In this document: piece by piece, positions 7,529-15,551 of the stretch
Layout of the letters: every line of letters starts with the position of its first letter
Position numbering within the stretch: the stretch's first letter is position 1
NCBI GenBank assembly: GCA_052386635.1
Contig: JBQTJY010000102.1
Coordinates: forward strand, 1 to 20,809
From: VHBM01 sp052386635
GTDB lineage: Archaea; Thermoproteota; Nitrososphaeria; Nitrososphaerales; Nitrosopumilaceae
Reading direction: 5' to 3'
Length of the DNA: 20,809 bases
The notes under the pieces: generated by a model
What the model was told of the DNA's origin: nothing
Databases searched by the model: none
Seen by the model: the letters and a program-made list of their open reading frames with translations, nothing else
Translations under genes and position numbers: made by a program

Positions 7529-7546
7529 TTAGCCCTTTGAGCAAGT
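7529..7546 (-). other. noncanonical D-loop tRNA intron (18 nt)
   Basis: The unspliced D-loop has 28 bases. Removing ACTTGCTCAAAGGGCTAA leaves AGTCAG-GTCA, which restores G18-G19 and A21. The junction folds as bulge-helix-bulge: exon AGTC (14-17) pairs with intron GGCT (one G-T pair), bulges A-G^A and A-A^G flank it, and intron CTT pairs with AAG around a 5-base loop. The outer helix is weak (A13-T20, G12-C20a). The exact splice bases are inferred from folding. Confidence 0.72.
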
Positions 7547-7587
7547 CTGACTTCCCCACCCCGCTAAATCACAAAAGGTTTTGGGCC

Positions 7588-7609
7588 GTATATACGCGTT
7601 ATTAAAAAT
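7588..7609. promoter_or_regulatory. divergent promoter region of the tRNA and the dehydrogenase-like gene
   Basis: The 82-bp spacer contains a GTATATAC palindrome (7588-7595) about 27 bp from the tRNA 5' end, and a TATTAAAAAT run (7600-7609) that reads as a TATA-like box on the minus strand (ATTTTTAATA) about 40 bp from the tRNA and may serve either direction. Which box drives which gene cannot be settled from sequence. Confidence 0.35.
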
Positions 7610-7647
7610 CTGCAAATGATTAATAGTATTTACAAAGTTTTTTTCTT

Positions 7648-8745
7648 GTGAACAAAAAATTAAGAATTGCTGGAATTATTGGAGCACTTGTAGTATCTGC
7701 AATTATTTTAATCTCACCTTCAAACGCACCACCACTTCCGGAACCAACTTCTAGTCAATCAGGAAATGAGTTTGTCGAGGTCTTGGCAACAGGACTTGAC
7801 AAGCCATGGGCAATAGACTTTGCAGATAGTCGAGTCTTTATCACCGAAAAAAATGGCAAGATAAGAGTAGTTGATGATGACATATTACTTGAAGAACCGC
7901 TAGCCACCCTTCGTACTGCTGATGTATTTGGAGGAGGCTTGCTTGGAATAGTGGCACATCCTGACTTTGAGAATAATCATTTTCTTTACGTCTATTACAC
8001 CTACGAAGAAGATGGAAAACTCTGGAACAAGGTTCTTAGGATAAAAGAGTCAGAAAATAAACTAGAAGATGCAACAACAATCTTTGACAAGATCCCTGGC
8101 TCAAAATTTAACAATGGCGGTGTGATAAAATTCGGTCCAGATGGAATGTTATATGTTGCAACAGGACTCAGCTCAGATTCGTCACATGGCCCACAAGATC
8201 TTCAATCACTTGAAGGAAAAATTCTAAGACTAGATGACAATGGTTCCATTCCACAAGATAATCCATTTTCAAGCTCACCTATCTTCTCATATGGTCACAG
8301 AAATCCACAAGGGATGACTTGGGATAAAAAAGGAAATTTCTTTGTAACGGAGCTCGGTCCTTCAAAAAATGACGAAATCAATTTAGTTATAGCAGGCCAG
8401 AACTATGGATGGCCTGAGCAGGAATGTTCAGGAAAGGAAGGATTTGTTGATGCAGTAATGTGTTATGATCCAAGTCTTGAACCAAGCGGAATCATATTTT
8501 ACTTTGGAGACAAGCTTTTACTTGAAAATCAAATTGTAATGGCTACGCTGCGTGGTTCTAATCTATATTCACTTGAGGTAACAAAGGATGGTATAGTCTC
8601 ACAAAAAAGCATATTGAGTGGGATAGGCAGAATTAGAGATGTCAATGAAGGAAATGATGGCTATCTTTACGTTATTACCTCAAATACCGATGGCAAAGGC
8701 TTCCCAGCCAGCGATGACGATAAACTTGTGAGGATTATGAAGTAA
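7648..8745 (+). CDS. membrane-anchored glucose/sorbosone dehydrogenase-family beta-propeller
   Basis: The protein resembles soluble PQQ-type aldose sugar dehydrogenases (GSDH family). After a basic start MNKKLR, one hydrophobic helix (about 7-24) anchors or exports it, followed by a Pro/Ser linker and a six-bladed propeller. Family motifs are LDKPWAIDF (50-58), GGGLLGIVAHPDF (95-107), FGPDGMLY (162-169), GHRNPQG (216-222), GQNYGWP (250-256), PSGIIFY (279-285) and GRIRDV (327-332). Two motifs are altered: the catalytic-base His expected before GG (as HNGG or HxGG) is Asn155 in FNNGG, and TEHGP reads TELGP (234-238). It may therefore not be a standard PQQ dehydrogenase. Cys260 and Cys272 could form a disulfide outside the cell. 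The start is GTG at 7648. hmgA follows with no gap. Confidence 0.8.
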   Translation: MNKKLRIAGIIGALVVSAIILISPSNAPPLPEPTSSQSGNEFVEVLATGLDKPWAIDFADSRVFITEKNGKIRVVDDDILLEEPLATLRTADVFGGGLLGIVAHPDFENNHFLYVYYTYEEDGKLWNKVLRIKESENKLEDATTIFDKIPGSKFNNGGVIKFGPDGMLYVATGLSSDSSHGPQDLQSLEGKILRLDDNGSIPQDNPFSSSPIFSYGHRNPQGMTWDKKGNFFVTELGPSKNDEINLVIAGQNYGWPEQECSGKEGFVDAVMCYDPSLEPSGIIFYFGDKLLLENQIVMATLRGSNLYSLEVTKDGIVSQKSILSGIGRIRDVNEGNDGYLYVITSNTDGKGFPASDDDKLVRIMK

Positions 8746-10002
8746 TTGACAGATTCATCTATTTCAAAATTTTTTGAAAAAAGTAGAAAGGAACGACTAA
8801 ATATTATTAAAAAATTTGCAGGCCTCTCTGATGACGAAATCAAACAAATCGAAAATTCAGATGGTGGAATAATTTTTAATAAAGCAGATAAAATGGTTGA
8901 AAATGCAATTGGCACATTTTCATTGCCATTAGGTATTGCTACAAACTTTACAATAAACAAAAAAGACTATCTTGTTCCAATGGTCATTGAAGAACCTTCA
9001 GTTATTGCAGCTGCATCAAAGGCTGCAAAAATTGCAAAGATTCATGGCGGCTTTAAGGCAGAAGCAGACGAGTCATACAGTATAGGACAAATCCAAGTAG
9101 TCGATGTTGATATAAAATCTGCAATCTCTGCTATAAAAAAATCAGAAAAAGAAATTCTTGAGATTGCAAACTCAAAAAGCAAGACTCTATCAAAGATTGG
9201 AAAAGGCGCAAAACAGGTTTTCTGTAGAGAGATAAAAACAGACTCTGGCAAAATACTCGTTGTTGAGCTTTTAATTGATGTTGGAGATGCAATGGGTGCA
9301 AACATTACAAATACAATGTGTGAGGCAATAGCACCATTAATTGAAAAAATAACCAAAGGCAGAGTAATACTTAGAATTCTTTCAAATTACTCAACAAAAA
9401 GACTGGCAAAAACATCTGCCGTATTTGACAGAGAGGCAGTTGGTGGTAAAGACATTGTTGATAATATTATCTTGGCATATCAGTTTGCACTATATGATGA
9501 ATATCGCGCAGTAACTCACAACAAAGGAGTGATGAATGGAATAATTGCTGTTGCAAACGCAACAGGTCAGGACAACCGTGCAATCGAAGCTGCAGCACAT
9601 GCATATGCTGCAAGATCAGGAAAATATACATCTCTAACAAAATGGAAAAAGGACAAAGACGGTAACCTTGTTGGAAAAATTGAGCTACCACTTTCTGTTG
9701 GGATTATTGGTGGAATCATAAACGTACATCCACTTGCAAAAATCTGCACAAAAATTCTTGGAGTAAAATCTGCACAAGAGCTCGCATCTGTGATGGCAAC
9801 AGCAGGGCTTGCACAAAACTTTAGTGCACTTCGTGCACTTGCTTCTGAAGGAATTCAAAGTGGACACATGAAACTACATGCAAGAAACATTGCAGCAGCT
9901 GCCGGTGCAAAACCTGAGCAAATCGATAAAATTGTAAAGAAAATGGTTGGGGAGAGCAATATCTCACTTAATAGAGCAAAGGAATTGCTCAGCCAGCTTT
10001 AA
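8746..10002 (+). CDS. hmgA: hydroxymethylglutaryl-CoA reductase, class II
   Basis: The enzyme reduces HMG-CoA to mevalonate, the committing step toward archaeal isoprenoid lipids. The 418 residues follow the class II (Pseudomonas mevalonii-like) pattern, not the class I pattern of many archaea: ENAIGTFSLPLG (52-63), EEPSV with Glu82/Glu83, DAMGANITNTM (181-191), catalytic Lys260 (HNKGVMNG), Asp276 (ATGQDNR) and His374 (SGHMKLHARN). All four catalytic residues are present. The TTG start at 8746 directly follows the stop of the dehydrogenase-like gene, so the two are probably translated from one message. Class II enzymes are often called degradative, but mevalonate synthesis is the likely direction here. 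Confidence 0.93.
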   Translation: MTDSSISKFFEKSRKERLNIIKKFAGLSDDEIKQIENSDGGIIFNKADKMVENAIGTFSLPLGIATNFTINKKDYLVPMVIEEPSVIAAASKAAKIAKIHGGFKAEADESYSIGQIQVVDVDIKSAISAIKKSEKEILEIANSKSKTLSKIGKGAKQVFCREIKTDSGKILVVELLIDVGDAMGANITNTMCEAIAPLIEKITKGRVILRILSNYSTKRLAKTSAVFDREAVGGKDIVDNIILAYQFALYDEYRAVTHNKGVMNGIIAVANATGQDNRAIEAAAHAYAARSGKYTSLTKWKKDKDGNLVGKIELPLSVGIIGGIINVHPLAKICTKILGVKSAQELASVMATAGLAQNFSALRALASEGIQSGHMKLHARNIAAAAGAKPEQIDKIVKKMVGESNISLNRAKELLSQL

Positions 10003-10007
10003 GCAGT

Positions 10008-10018
10008 AAATTAAATAC
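10008..10018 (+). promoter_or_regulatory. TATA-like promoter of the his operon
   Basis: AAATTAAATAC lies in the 37-bp gap after hmgA, and its centre is about 26-27 bp from the hisG ATG at 10040. This predicts a leaderless message for the whole his operon. No other candidate promoter is evident before hisI. Confidence 0.45.
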
Positions 10019-10039
10019 CCAAATTGTGATAAGGACAAA

Positions 10040-11017
10040 ATGGCCAAGATAAAATTCGCTATACCAAAGGGAAGTCTTGAGGAAGCAACTTTTAAAATCT
10101 TAGAAAAGGCATGGACAAAGGTAAACAGAAAAGAACGTACCTATCGCGTTTTCTTAGATGATCCTGATATTGTTGTAAAGATGATAAGGCCTCAGGAAAT
10201 ACCGACACTAGTTTACTATGGGCTGTATGATGTTGGAATTACAGGAAATGATTGGGTTGGTGAAACAAATGCAGATGTCAAATCGCTTTTGAATTTAGAA
10301 TATGGAAAAATAAAACTTGTAATTGCAATACCTGACAACTACAAATTCGAGTCACTTGATGATATGATAAAATCGTATGCAAAAAAGAAAAAAACACTTA
10401 GAATATCATCTGAATATCTAACTACAGCATCAAAATTCATAAAACGACAAAAATCTTACAAAAAACTCTACGGAAAAAAGGATCCATTAATTGTAACTCC
10501 CTGGCTAAGACTAGGTACAAACAAAAGCGTCCAGATACACTTGTCATTTGGCGCAACAGAGGCAAAACCTCCAGATGACGTCGATGCAATAATGGATGTA
10601 ACAGAAACAGGAACTACACTAACACAAAATCAGTTAAAGATAGTAGATACTGTTTTAGAATCTTCAGCGCAGCTTATTGTAAACAAAAACTCGCTTCAAG
10701 ACACAAAAAAACGTGAAAAAATATTTGATATTGTCACCTTGATGCGAGGAGCAGTTCAGGGAAGAAAATATCTGCACGTTTATCTAAACGTAAAAGAAGA
10801 AAACCTAAAGCGTTTGCTAAATGAAGTTTCCTCATTAAAGAAACCCACAATCAGTCCACTTAGTCAAAAAGGATGGTACGGCGTAAACACTGTAATTAAA
10901 AAGTCAGAGTTTTACATGTTGGTTCCAAAGCTTCGAAAGATAGCACAGGGACTAGTAATACACGAGCCAAGGCAGATTCTGGAACTTGAGGAGATAAAGC
11001 GTGATGAAGAAAGTTGA
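10040..11017 (+). CDS. hisG: ATP phosphoribosyltransferase, long form
   Basis: HisG joins ATP and PRPP to make phosphoribosyl-ATP, the first and feedback-controlled step of histidine synthesis. The 325 residues include KFAIPKGSLEEATF (4-17), GITGNDWV (67-74) and the PRPP-binding stretch around MDVTETGTTL (190-199). The C-terminal ~80 residues after GRKYLHVYL form the ACT-like domain of the long form, which binds histidine as inhibitor and makes HisZ unnecessary; no hisZ is seen. It is the first gene of the operon and its stop overlaps the hisD TTG by 4 bases. Confidence 0.95.
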   Translation: MAKIKFAIPKGSLEEATFKILEKAWTKVNRKERTYRVFLDDPDIVVKMIRPQEIPTLVYYGLYDVGITGNDWVGETNADVKSLLNLEYGKIKLVIAIPDNYKFESLDDMIKSYAKKKKTLRISSEYLTTASKFIKRQKSYKKLYGKKDPLIVTPWLRLGTNKSVQIHLSFGATEAKPPDDVDAIMDVTETGTTLTQNQLKIVDTVLESSAQLIVNKNSLQDTKKREKIFDIVTLMRGAVQGRKYLHVYLNVKEENLKRLLNEVSSLKKPTISPLSQKGWYGVNTVIKKSEFYMLVPKLRKIAQGLVIHEPRQILELEEIKRDEES

Positions 11018-12285
11018 TCAAAATCATTTCTGTTCGTAATGTAGACAGTTTTCTGGCTAAAATCACATCAAAAACATCAAAAAATAACAAAAAAGTCGTT
11101 GAATCGATAATTTATGACGTCCAAAAAAATGGAGATCGCGCAGTAAGAAAATACGAAAAAAAGTTTACTGGTGCCACACTAGTAACATTACGAGTATCAA
11201 AAAATGAGATAAAGGACGCTTACTCTAGAGTAACCCAAGATCAGCTAGACGCAATAAAGATTGTAAAAACTCTACTCTACAAAACTGAATCTGTACTAAA
11301 AAAAAGACTACAAGGAATTTCAGTCAAATTAGATAGAACAAAAATAAAAAAAAATTTCATTCCAATTTCTAGTGTAGGCTGTTATGTCCCAGGGGGTATA
11401 GCAAAGTATCCAAGTACAGCAGTAATGTCTATTATACCTGCAAAGGTTGCAGGTGTTAAAAGAATTGTAGTAGTATCACCGCCAAATAAAAATGGGAAAG
11501 TAGATCCATTAACACTTGTAGCAGCTGATATCTGTGGGGCTGATGAAATTTACAAGACAGGTGGTGCACAAGCAATTGCTGCACTTTGCTTTGGAACAAA
11601 ATCAATTACCAGAGTAGATAAAATAGTTGGACCTGGTGGTCTCTTTGTTACAATGGCAAAATCAATTGTTAGTGAAAGAACATCAATTGATATGGTTGCA
11701 GGACCAACAGAGCTAGCAATAATTACAGATGCATCAACAGATCCTAATATGGTTGCAAAGGATCTTATCTCACAAGCAGAGCATAGCACAGATACTAGTT
11801 GTTATGTGATTACAACATCGCAACCATTTGCAAAAAAGGTAAGAAATGCTATTGAACAAAATATGAGAATAATAAAAAGAAAAGAAATTGTAAAACAAAG
11901 TCTTGAAACAAATGGATTTGTTGCTGTCTGCAAAAATAATGATGATGTAATAAAACTAGTCAACAATTTAGCTCCTGAACATTTGGAAATTATTACAAAA
12001 AATCCACAACAATTAGCGGCTAAAATAAAGACGGCTGGCTTGGTCTTAATTGGAAAAAACACGCCATCATCTGCAAGTGACTATCTGTTAGGCTCAAATC
12101 ACATACTGCCAACAAATGGCTTTGGAAAGACACGAGGCTCACTGTCAGTACTTGACTTTATGAAATTAAACACGCAAATTGAATCATCAAAAACTTCGTT
12201 GCAATGTATCTCAAAGCACATGAAAGCATTAACATCAGCAGAAAATCTTCCAAACCACTATGAAGCAGTAAGGAGTAGACTGTAA
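11014..12285 (+). CDS. hisD: histidinol dehydrogenase
   Basis: HisD oxidises histidinol to histidine in two NAD+-dependent steps. The four zinc ligands known from E. coli line up: Gln254 and His257 (SQAEHS), Asp356 (SASDYLLG) and His415 (LPNHYEAV). The catalytic Glu322-His323 pair in NLAPEHLEI is also present, as are GGAQAIAALCFGT (183-195) and MVAGPTE (227-233). The usual KIVGPGN is KIVGPGG here. The length of 423 aa is normal. The start is TTG inside the hisG stop overlap (TTGA), indicating translational coupling; the hisC ATG overlaps its stop by one base. Confidence 0.95.
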   Translation: MIKIISVRNVDSFLAKITSKTSKNNKKVVESIIYDVQKNGDRAVRKYEKKFTGATLVTLRVSKNEIKDAYSRVTQDQLDAIKIVKTLLYKTESVLKKRLQGISVKLDRTKIKKNFIPISSVGCYVPGGIAKYPSTAVMSIIPAKVAGVKRIVVVSPPNKNGKVDPLTLVAADICGADEIYKTGGAQAIAALCFGTKSITRVDKIVGPGGLFVTMAKSIVSERTSIDMVAGPTELAIITDASTDPNMVAKDLISQAEHSTDTSCYVITTSQPFAKKVRNAIEQNMRIIKRKEIVKQSLETNGFVAVCKNNDDVIKLVNNLAPEHLEIITKNPQQLAAKIKTAGLVLIGKNTPSSASDYLLGSNHILPTNGFGKTRGSLSVLDFMKLNTQIESSKTSLQCISKHMKALTSAENLPNHYEAVRSRL

Positions 12286-13355
12286 TGAAAAATAACTGGT
12301 TCCAAAAAAGAGTTGAAGAGTTAGCAAAGCTACAGGGCTATCAAAAACCAGAACTATACTCTGGAGTTTTAAAGCTTGATTCAAATGAAAACCTTGCAAT
12401 AAACAAGCAATTTCAGTACGATCTTATTGATAATGCAAAAAAAAGATCCGATGTAAGAGAATATCCACTAGGCAAAGTCGAAAATCTCATCCAAGCATTG
12501 TCAAAATATCTCAAAATAAGTCAAACAATGATTGGAGTTGGAAACGGTTCTGATCAAATTCTTGACTTGATACTTGCAAACTTTGCAACAAAAAAAACCA
12601 AAATATTGACTTCTGATCCAACCTTTGGATTCTTTGAGGAACGATGCAAGCTGTACTCTATTCCAACAATAAAGATATCATTTACAAAAGACATGGAACT
12701 TGACATTGATGATTTTATTTCAAATTCAAAAAACTCAGACATACTTTACTTGGATTCGCCAAACAACCCAACAGGTTTTCAATTTCCAAAAAAACAACTA
12801 GAAAAACTAATCAAAACATTTGATGGACTTGTAATAATTGATGAAGCATATAGTGAGTTTAGTGACTATTCTATTGTAAACATGACAAAAACTCAGCAAA
12901 ATCTTGTTGTTGTTAGAACATTTTCAAAGGCATTTGGACTTGCGGGACTTCGACTTGGATACTTTGTATCAAACAAAAACTTTGTTGATGTGTTTACAAG
13001 AGTGATCCAGTATCCATATCCAATTAATACACTTGCAATAGAAGCAGGAATTTTAGCACTACAAAAAATAAAACAAATGATTGATGTGACTAATCTGATA
13101 AAACAAGAACGAAAGCGGATAATAGAAAATCTAAGAAAATTTGGCGCGTTTCATGTATTTAATTCAAAGGCAAACTTTGTTTTATTTGACGTAGAAGGTG
13201 CAGACACAAGAATATACAATGCATTAATTGAGCAAGGCATTTCAATTCGAAAACTAGGAAAAATTGGGAAGCACAAAGGGTGTCTTAGAGTTACTGTTGG
13301 AACAAAAGAAATGAATTCTAAATTCTTACTTGCAATACGTGATCTCTTACAATGA
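12285..13355 (+). CDS. hisC: histidinol-phosphate aminotransferase
   Basis: This fold-type I PLP enzyme transfers the amino group of glutamate to imidazole-acetol phosphate, forming histidinol phosphate. The 356 residues show LDSNENL (31-37), EYPLG (59-63), GNGSDQ (86-91), the SPNNPTG motif (158-164), IIDEAY with Asp186, and the PLP-binding Lys215 in TFSKAFGLAGLRLGY. The ATG overlaps the hisD stop (TAATG), and its own stop overlaps the start of the HAD gene by 4 bases (ATGA). Its product is the expected substrate of the HAD phosphatase encoded next. Confidence 0.95.
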   Translation: MKNNWFQKRVEELAKLQGYQKPELYSGVLKLDSNENLAINKQFQYDLIDNAKKRSDVREYPLGKVENLIQALSKYLKISQTMIGVGNGSDQILDLILANFATKKTKILTSDPTFGFFEERCKLYSIPTIKISFTKDMELDIDDFISNSKNSDILYLDSPNNPTGFQFPKKQLEKLIKTFDGLVIIDEAYSEFSDYSIVNMTKTQQNLVVVRTFSKAFGLAGLRLGYFVSNKNFVDVFTRVIQYPYPINTLAIEAGILALQKIKQMIDVTNLIKQERKRIIENLRKFGAFHVFNSKANFVLFDVEGADTRIYNALIEQGISIRKLGKIGKHKGCLRVTVGTKEMNSKFLLAIRDLLQ

Positions 13356-14326
13356 CTTTGCAAAAAATTGAAAATGGCATCTTTGTTCAAGACGCAATAT
13401 TTGATAAAATAAAAAAAATCGACGCAATAATTTTTGATTGTGACGGTGTATTAATTGATATTACAAAGTCTTATGATCTTGCAATAAAAGAAGTAACAAA
13501 ATATTTTCTTAAACAGTTTGGCATTGAAAAATCACTTCCAATAACATCAGATATAATCGAAGGATTCAAATCAACAGGTGGATTTAATGATGAAGTTGAT
13601 GTTACTTATGCATTAATTTTATCACTTGTCGCTGCAAACAGAATGCAAACACCAGAGCAGAAATTTCTTTTTGATGTAATAAATAAAGCAGATCAAACCG
13701 GTGTACAATCAGTTGAAAAATATATTGCGACTTTATCTGTTGATATTTCTGACATTAGAAAAAATTTAAATTATCCTGGACCACACGATACAAATTTACT
13801 TTATTCAGTATTTGATCAGATGTTTTATGGATCAGAGTTATACTACAAGATATTTAAAAAACAATCCCAGTTTTCTGGACAAGGTTTTATAAAAAATGAT
13901 ATGAATCTTTTAAGAAACGATCTAGTTAAAAAATTAAAGACTAAATTTAAAAACAAACTTGCAATTGTCACCGGCCGAGGCAGAGAATCAATTAGATACA
14001 CACTTGGAAATCTTTTAGATGAATTTGATCTAAGAAACTCTGTATTTTTAGAAGATGAGCCACGAGATCTTGCAAAACCGAACCCTCAATCACTGATTAA
14101 ATCAATTCATGGACTTGACTCAGCATGCTGTCTTTATGTTGGAGATTCGATGGAAGATTATATCATGGCAAAAAAAGCAACAGAAAAAGGTTATGATACT
14201 ATATTTTGTGCAATATTTGGAACAAGCAAATCATATGAAGCAAAGAGAATCTTTTTTGAACAAAAAAACGCTCCAATGATATTGCAATCAATTGATTTGC
14301 TTCCGAAGGCATTAAATCTGGTTTGA
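13352..14326 (+). CDS. HAD-family phosphatase, candidate histidinol-phosphate phosphatase
   Basis: This is a HAD hydrolase of 324 aa. Motif I is FDCDGVLID (nucleophile Asp29, acid/base Asp31), motif II is AIVTGRG (Thr207), motif III is KPNP (Lys242) and motif IV is VGDSMED (Asp265, Asp269). A large, mostly helical insert between motifs I and II (about 37-200) is the cap domain and is longer than in common subfamily I enzymes. Its position explains its probable job: it overlaps hisC by 4 bases, precedes hisB, and no HisN/PHP-type or HisB-fused phosphatase occurs in the operon, so it likely dephosphorylates histidinol phosphate. The family call rests on the motifs; the substrate is inferred from context. 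A sugar-phosphate phosphatase is the alternative. Confidence 0.85.
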   Translation: MTLQKIENGIFVQDAIFDKIKKIDAIIFDCDGVLIDITKSYDLAIKEVTKYFLKQFGIEKSLPITSDIIEGFKSTGGFNDEVDVTYALILSLVAANRMQTPEQKFLFDVINKADQTGVQSVEKYIATLSVDISDIRKNLNYPGPHDTNLLYSVFDQMFYGSELYYKIFKKQSQFSGQGFIKNDMNLLRNDLVKKLKTKFKNKLAIVTGRGRESIRYTLGNLLDEFDLRNSVFLEDEPRDLAKPNPQSLIKSIHGLDSACCLYVGDSMEDYIMAKKATEKGYDTIFCAIFGTSKSYEAKRIFFEQKNAPMILQSIDLLPKALNLV

Positions 14327-14355
14327 GAATAATTCTCATCTCCAAGTGATTTTAC

Positions 14356-14943
14356 GTGAAAACAAGAACTGCACAAATCAAACGACAAACAAAGGAAACA
14401 AGCGTTGTGGTCAGTGTAAACTTGGATGGAACAGGAAACATCTCAATAAACACAGGAATTAGCTTTCTTGATCACTTGGTAACATCATTTGGTAAACACT
14501 CTATGATTGATCTTAGTGTAAAGGCAAAATCAATAGACAACATAGAACATCACCTTATTGAAGATACTGCAATAACTCTTGGTTCATGTATAGATAAAGC
14601 ACTTGGAAACCGAATCGGTATTGCAAGATTTGGATATGCGTCAGTACCAATGGATGAATCATTATCCGAAGCCTCAATAGATCTTGTAAAACGACAATAT
14701 GGAAAGATTAGCTTAAGCATGAAACGAAATCAAATTGAAGGAATGTCAAAAGAAGACATTGAACACTTTTTTCAGTCTCTGATTCAGAATCTTAACAGCT
14801 GCATCCACATTAGCGTAAAGTATGGAGAAAATGATCATCACAAAGTAGAATCTGCAATAAAGTCACTTGCTGTTGCATTTAGATTAGCATCAGCTAAAGA
14901 CAAAAAACAAAAAGGAATCCCAAGTACAAAAGGCGCAATGTAA
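14356..14943 (+). CDS. hisB: imidazoleglycerol-phosphate dehydratase
   Basis: The enzyme dehydrates imidazoleglycerol phosphate to imidazole-acetol phosphate at a di-manganese site. The 195 residues contain the duplicated metal-binding motifs: LDHL (38-41) with IEHHLIEDTAITLG in the first half, and NDHHKVESAIKSLAVAFR in the second half, plus VPMDESL. It is monofunctional, with no phosphatase domain, which leaves the HAD gene before it to supply that step. The start is GTG at 14356, 29 bp after the HAD stop, and gives the typical N-terminus with RQTKET. Its stop overlaps the hisH ATG by one base. Confidence 0.95.
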   Translation: MKTRTAQIKRQTKETSVVVSVNLDGTGNISINTGISFLDHLVTSFGKHSMIDLSVKAKSIDNIEHHLIEDTAITLGSCIDKALGNRIGIARFGYASVPMDESLSEASIDLVKRQYGKISLSMKRNQIEGMSKEDIEHFFQSLIQNLNSCIHISVKYGENDHHKVESAIKSLAVAFRLASAKDKKQKGIPSTKGAM

Positions 14944-15551
14944 TGGTCAGAGTAGCAATATTTGACTATGGAGCAGGAAATATTTTTAGCTTAAAAAACT
15001 CGCTTGAAAAAAATAATGCCGAAGTAGACATCATAACAAACTTTGATAATTCAAATAACTATTCTGGTTTGATTTTGCCTGGTGTTGGAAACTTTGATCC
15101 AGCAATCAATAGCATCCGTGAACGTTCAAAAAAACAATTCGACGAATTTGTAAAAGACAAGATCCCAGTATTAGGTATATGCCTCGGAATGGAAATGTTT
15201 TTTGAAAAAAGTGAAGAAGGAAAAGAAAAAGGTCTAAACATACTGAAAGGCGAAGTAGTACTACTTCCAAAAAATATGAAGATACCTCACATGGGATGGA
15301 ACAATATCCAGATAAAACAACAAAGCAAAATTTTGGAAGGTATCAAAGACGGATCTTGGGTTTATTTTGTCCATTCATATCGAGTCAAACCAAAAGATAA
15401 TGCAATTATTGTAGCTGATGTTGATTACGGAATTCAAGTGCCAGCAATAGTGGCAGAAAATATTTTCTTTGGCACACAATTTCATCCAGAAAAATCTGGT
15501 CAAGCCGGTGCCATGATGATTCAAAACTTTCTAAATATGTGTAAAAAATGA
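14943..15551 (+). CDS. hisH: imidazole glycerol phosphate synthase, glutaminase subunit
   Basis: HisH releases ammonia from glutamine and channels it to HisF for ring closure. The 202-aa class I amidotransferase has the N-terminal FDYGAGN (7-13), the oxyanion region PGVGNF (46-51), nucleophile Cys80 in GICLGME, and His181 and Glu183 in FHPEKSG. All triad residues are present. It overlaps hisB by one base and hisA by four (ATGA), and its partner hisF lies two genes on. Confidence 0.96.
   Translation: MVRVAIFDYGAGNIFSLKNSLEKNNAEVDIITNFDNSNNYSGLILPGVGNFDPAINSIRERSKKQFDEFVKDKIPVLGICLGMEMFFEKSEEGKEKGLNILKGEVVLLPKNMKIPHMGWNNIQIKQQSKILEGIKDGSWVYFVHSYRVKPKDNAIIVADVDYGIQVPAIVAENIFFGTQFHPEKSGQAGAMMIQNFLNMCKK

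Larger units (their letters stand above)
7456..7565 (-). tRNA. initiator tRNA-Met (CAT) with two introns
   Basis: Minus-strand cloverleaf: acceptor AGCGGGG (7565-7559) pairs perfectly with CCCCGCT (7463-7457), discriminator A at 7456, no encoded CCA. D-stem GGGA/TCCC, anticodon stem TCGGG/CCCGA, anticodon CAT at 7512-7510, T-stem AGTAG/CTACT with loop TTCAAAT. The A1-U72 pair together with three G-C pairs at 29-31/39-41 marks an archaeal initiator tRNA, not elongator Met or Ile2. The anticodon loop carries 17 extra bases and the D-loop 18 extra bases; both fold as bulge-helix-bulge introns. Removing them gives a 75-nt tRNA with a normal 10-base D-loop (AGTCAGGTCA) and 7-base anticodon loop (CTCATAA). 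CCA must be added after transcription. Confidence 0.93.

Noticed and set aside
7525..7552. The D-loop insertion as a long variable arm or a chance hairpin
   Set aside because: It lies between the two D-stem strands, not in the variable region, and removing 18 bases gives a normal D-loop with a proper bulge-helix-bulge junction.
7456..7565. The CAT-anticodon tRNA being tRNA-Ile2, the TiaS substrate, or elongator tRNA-Met
   Set aside because: The A1-U72 pair and three consecutive G-C pairs at 29-31/39-41 are hallmarks of archaeal initiator tRNA.
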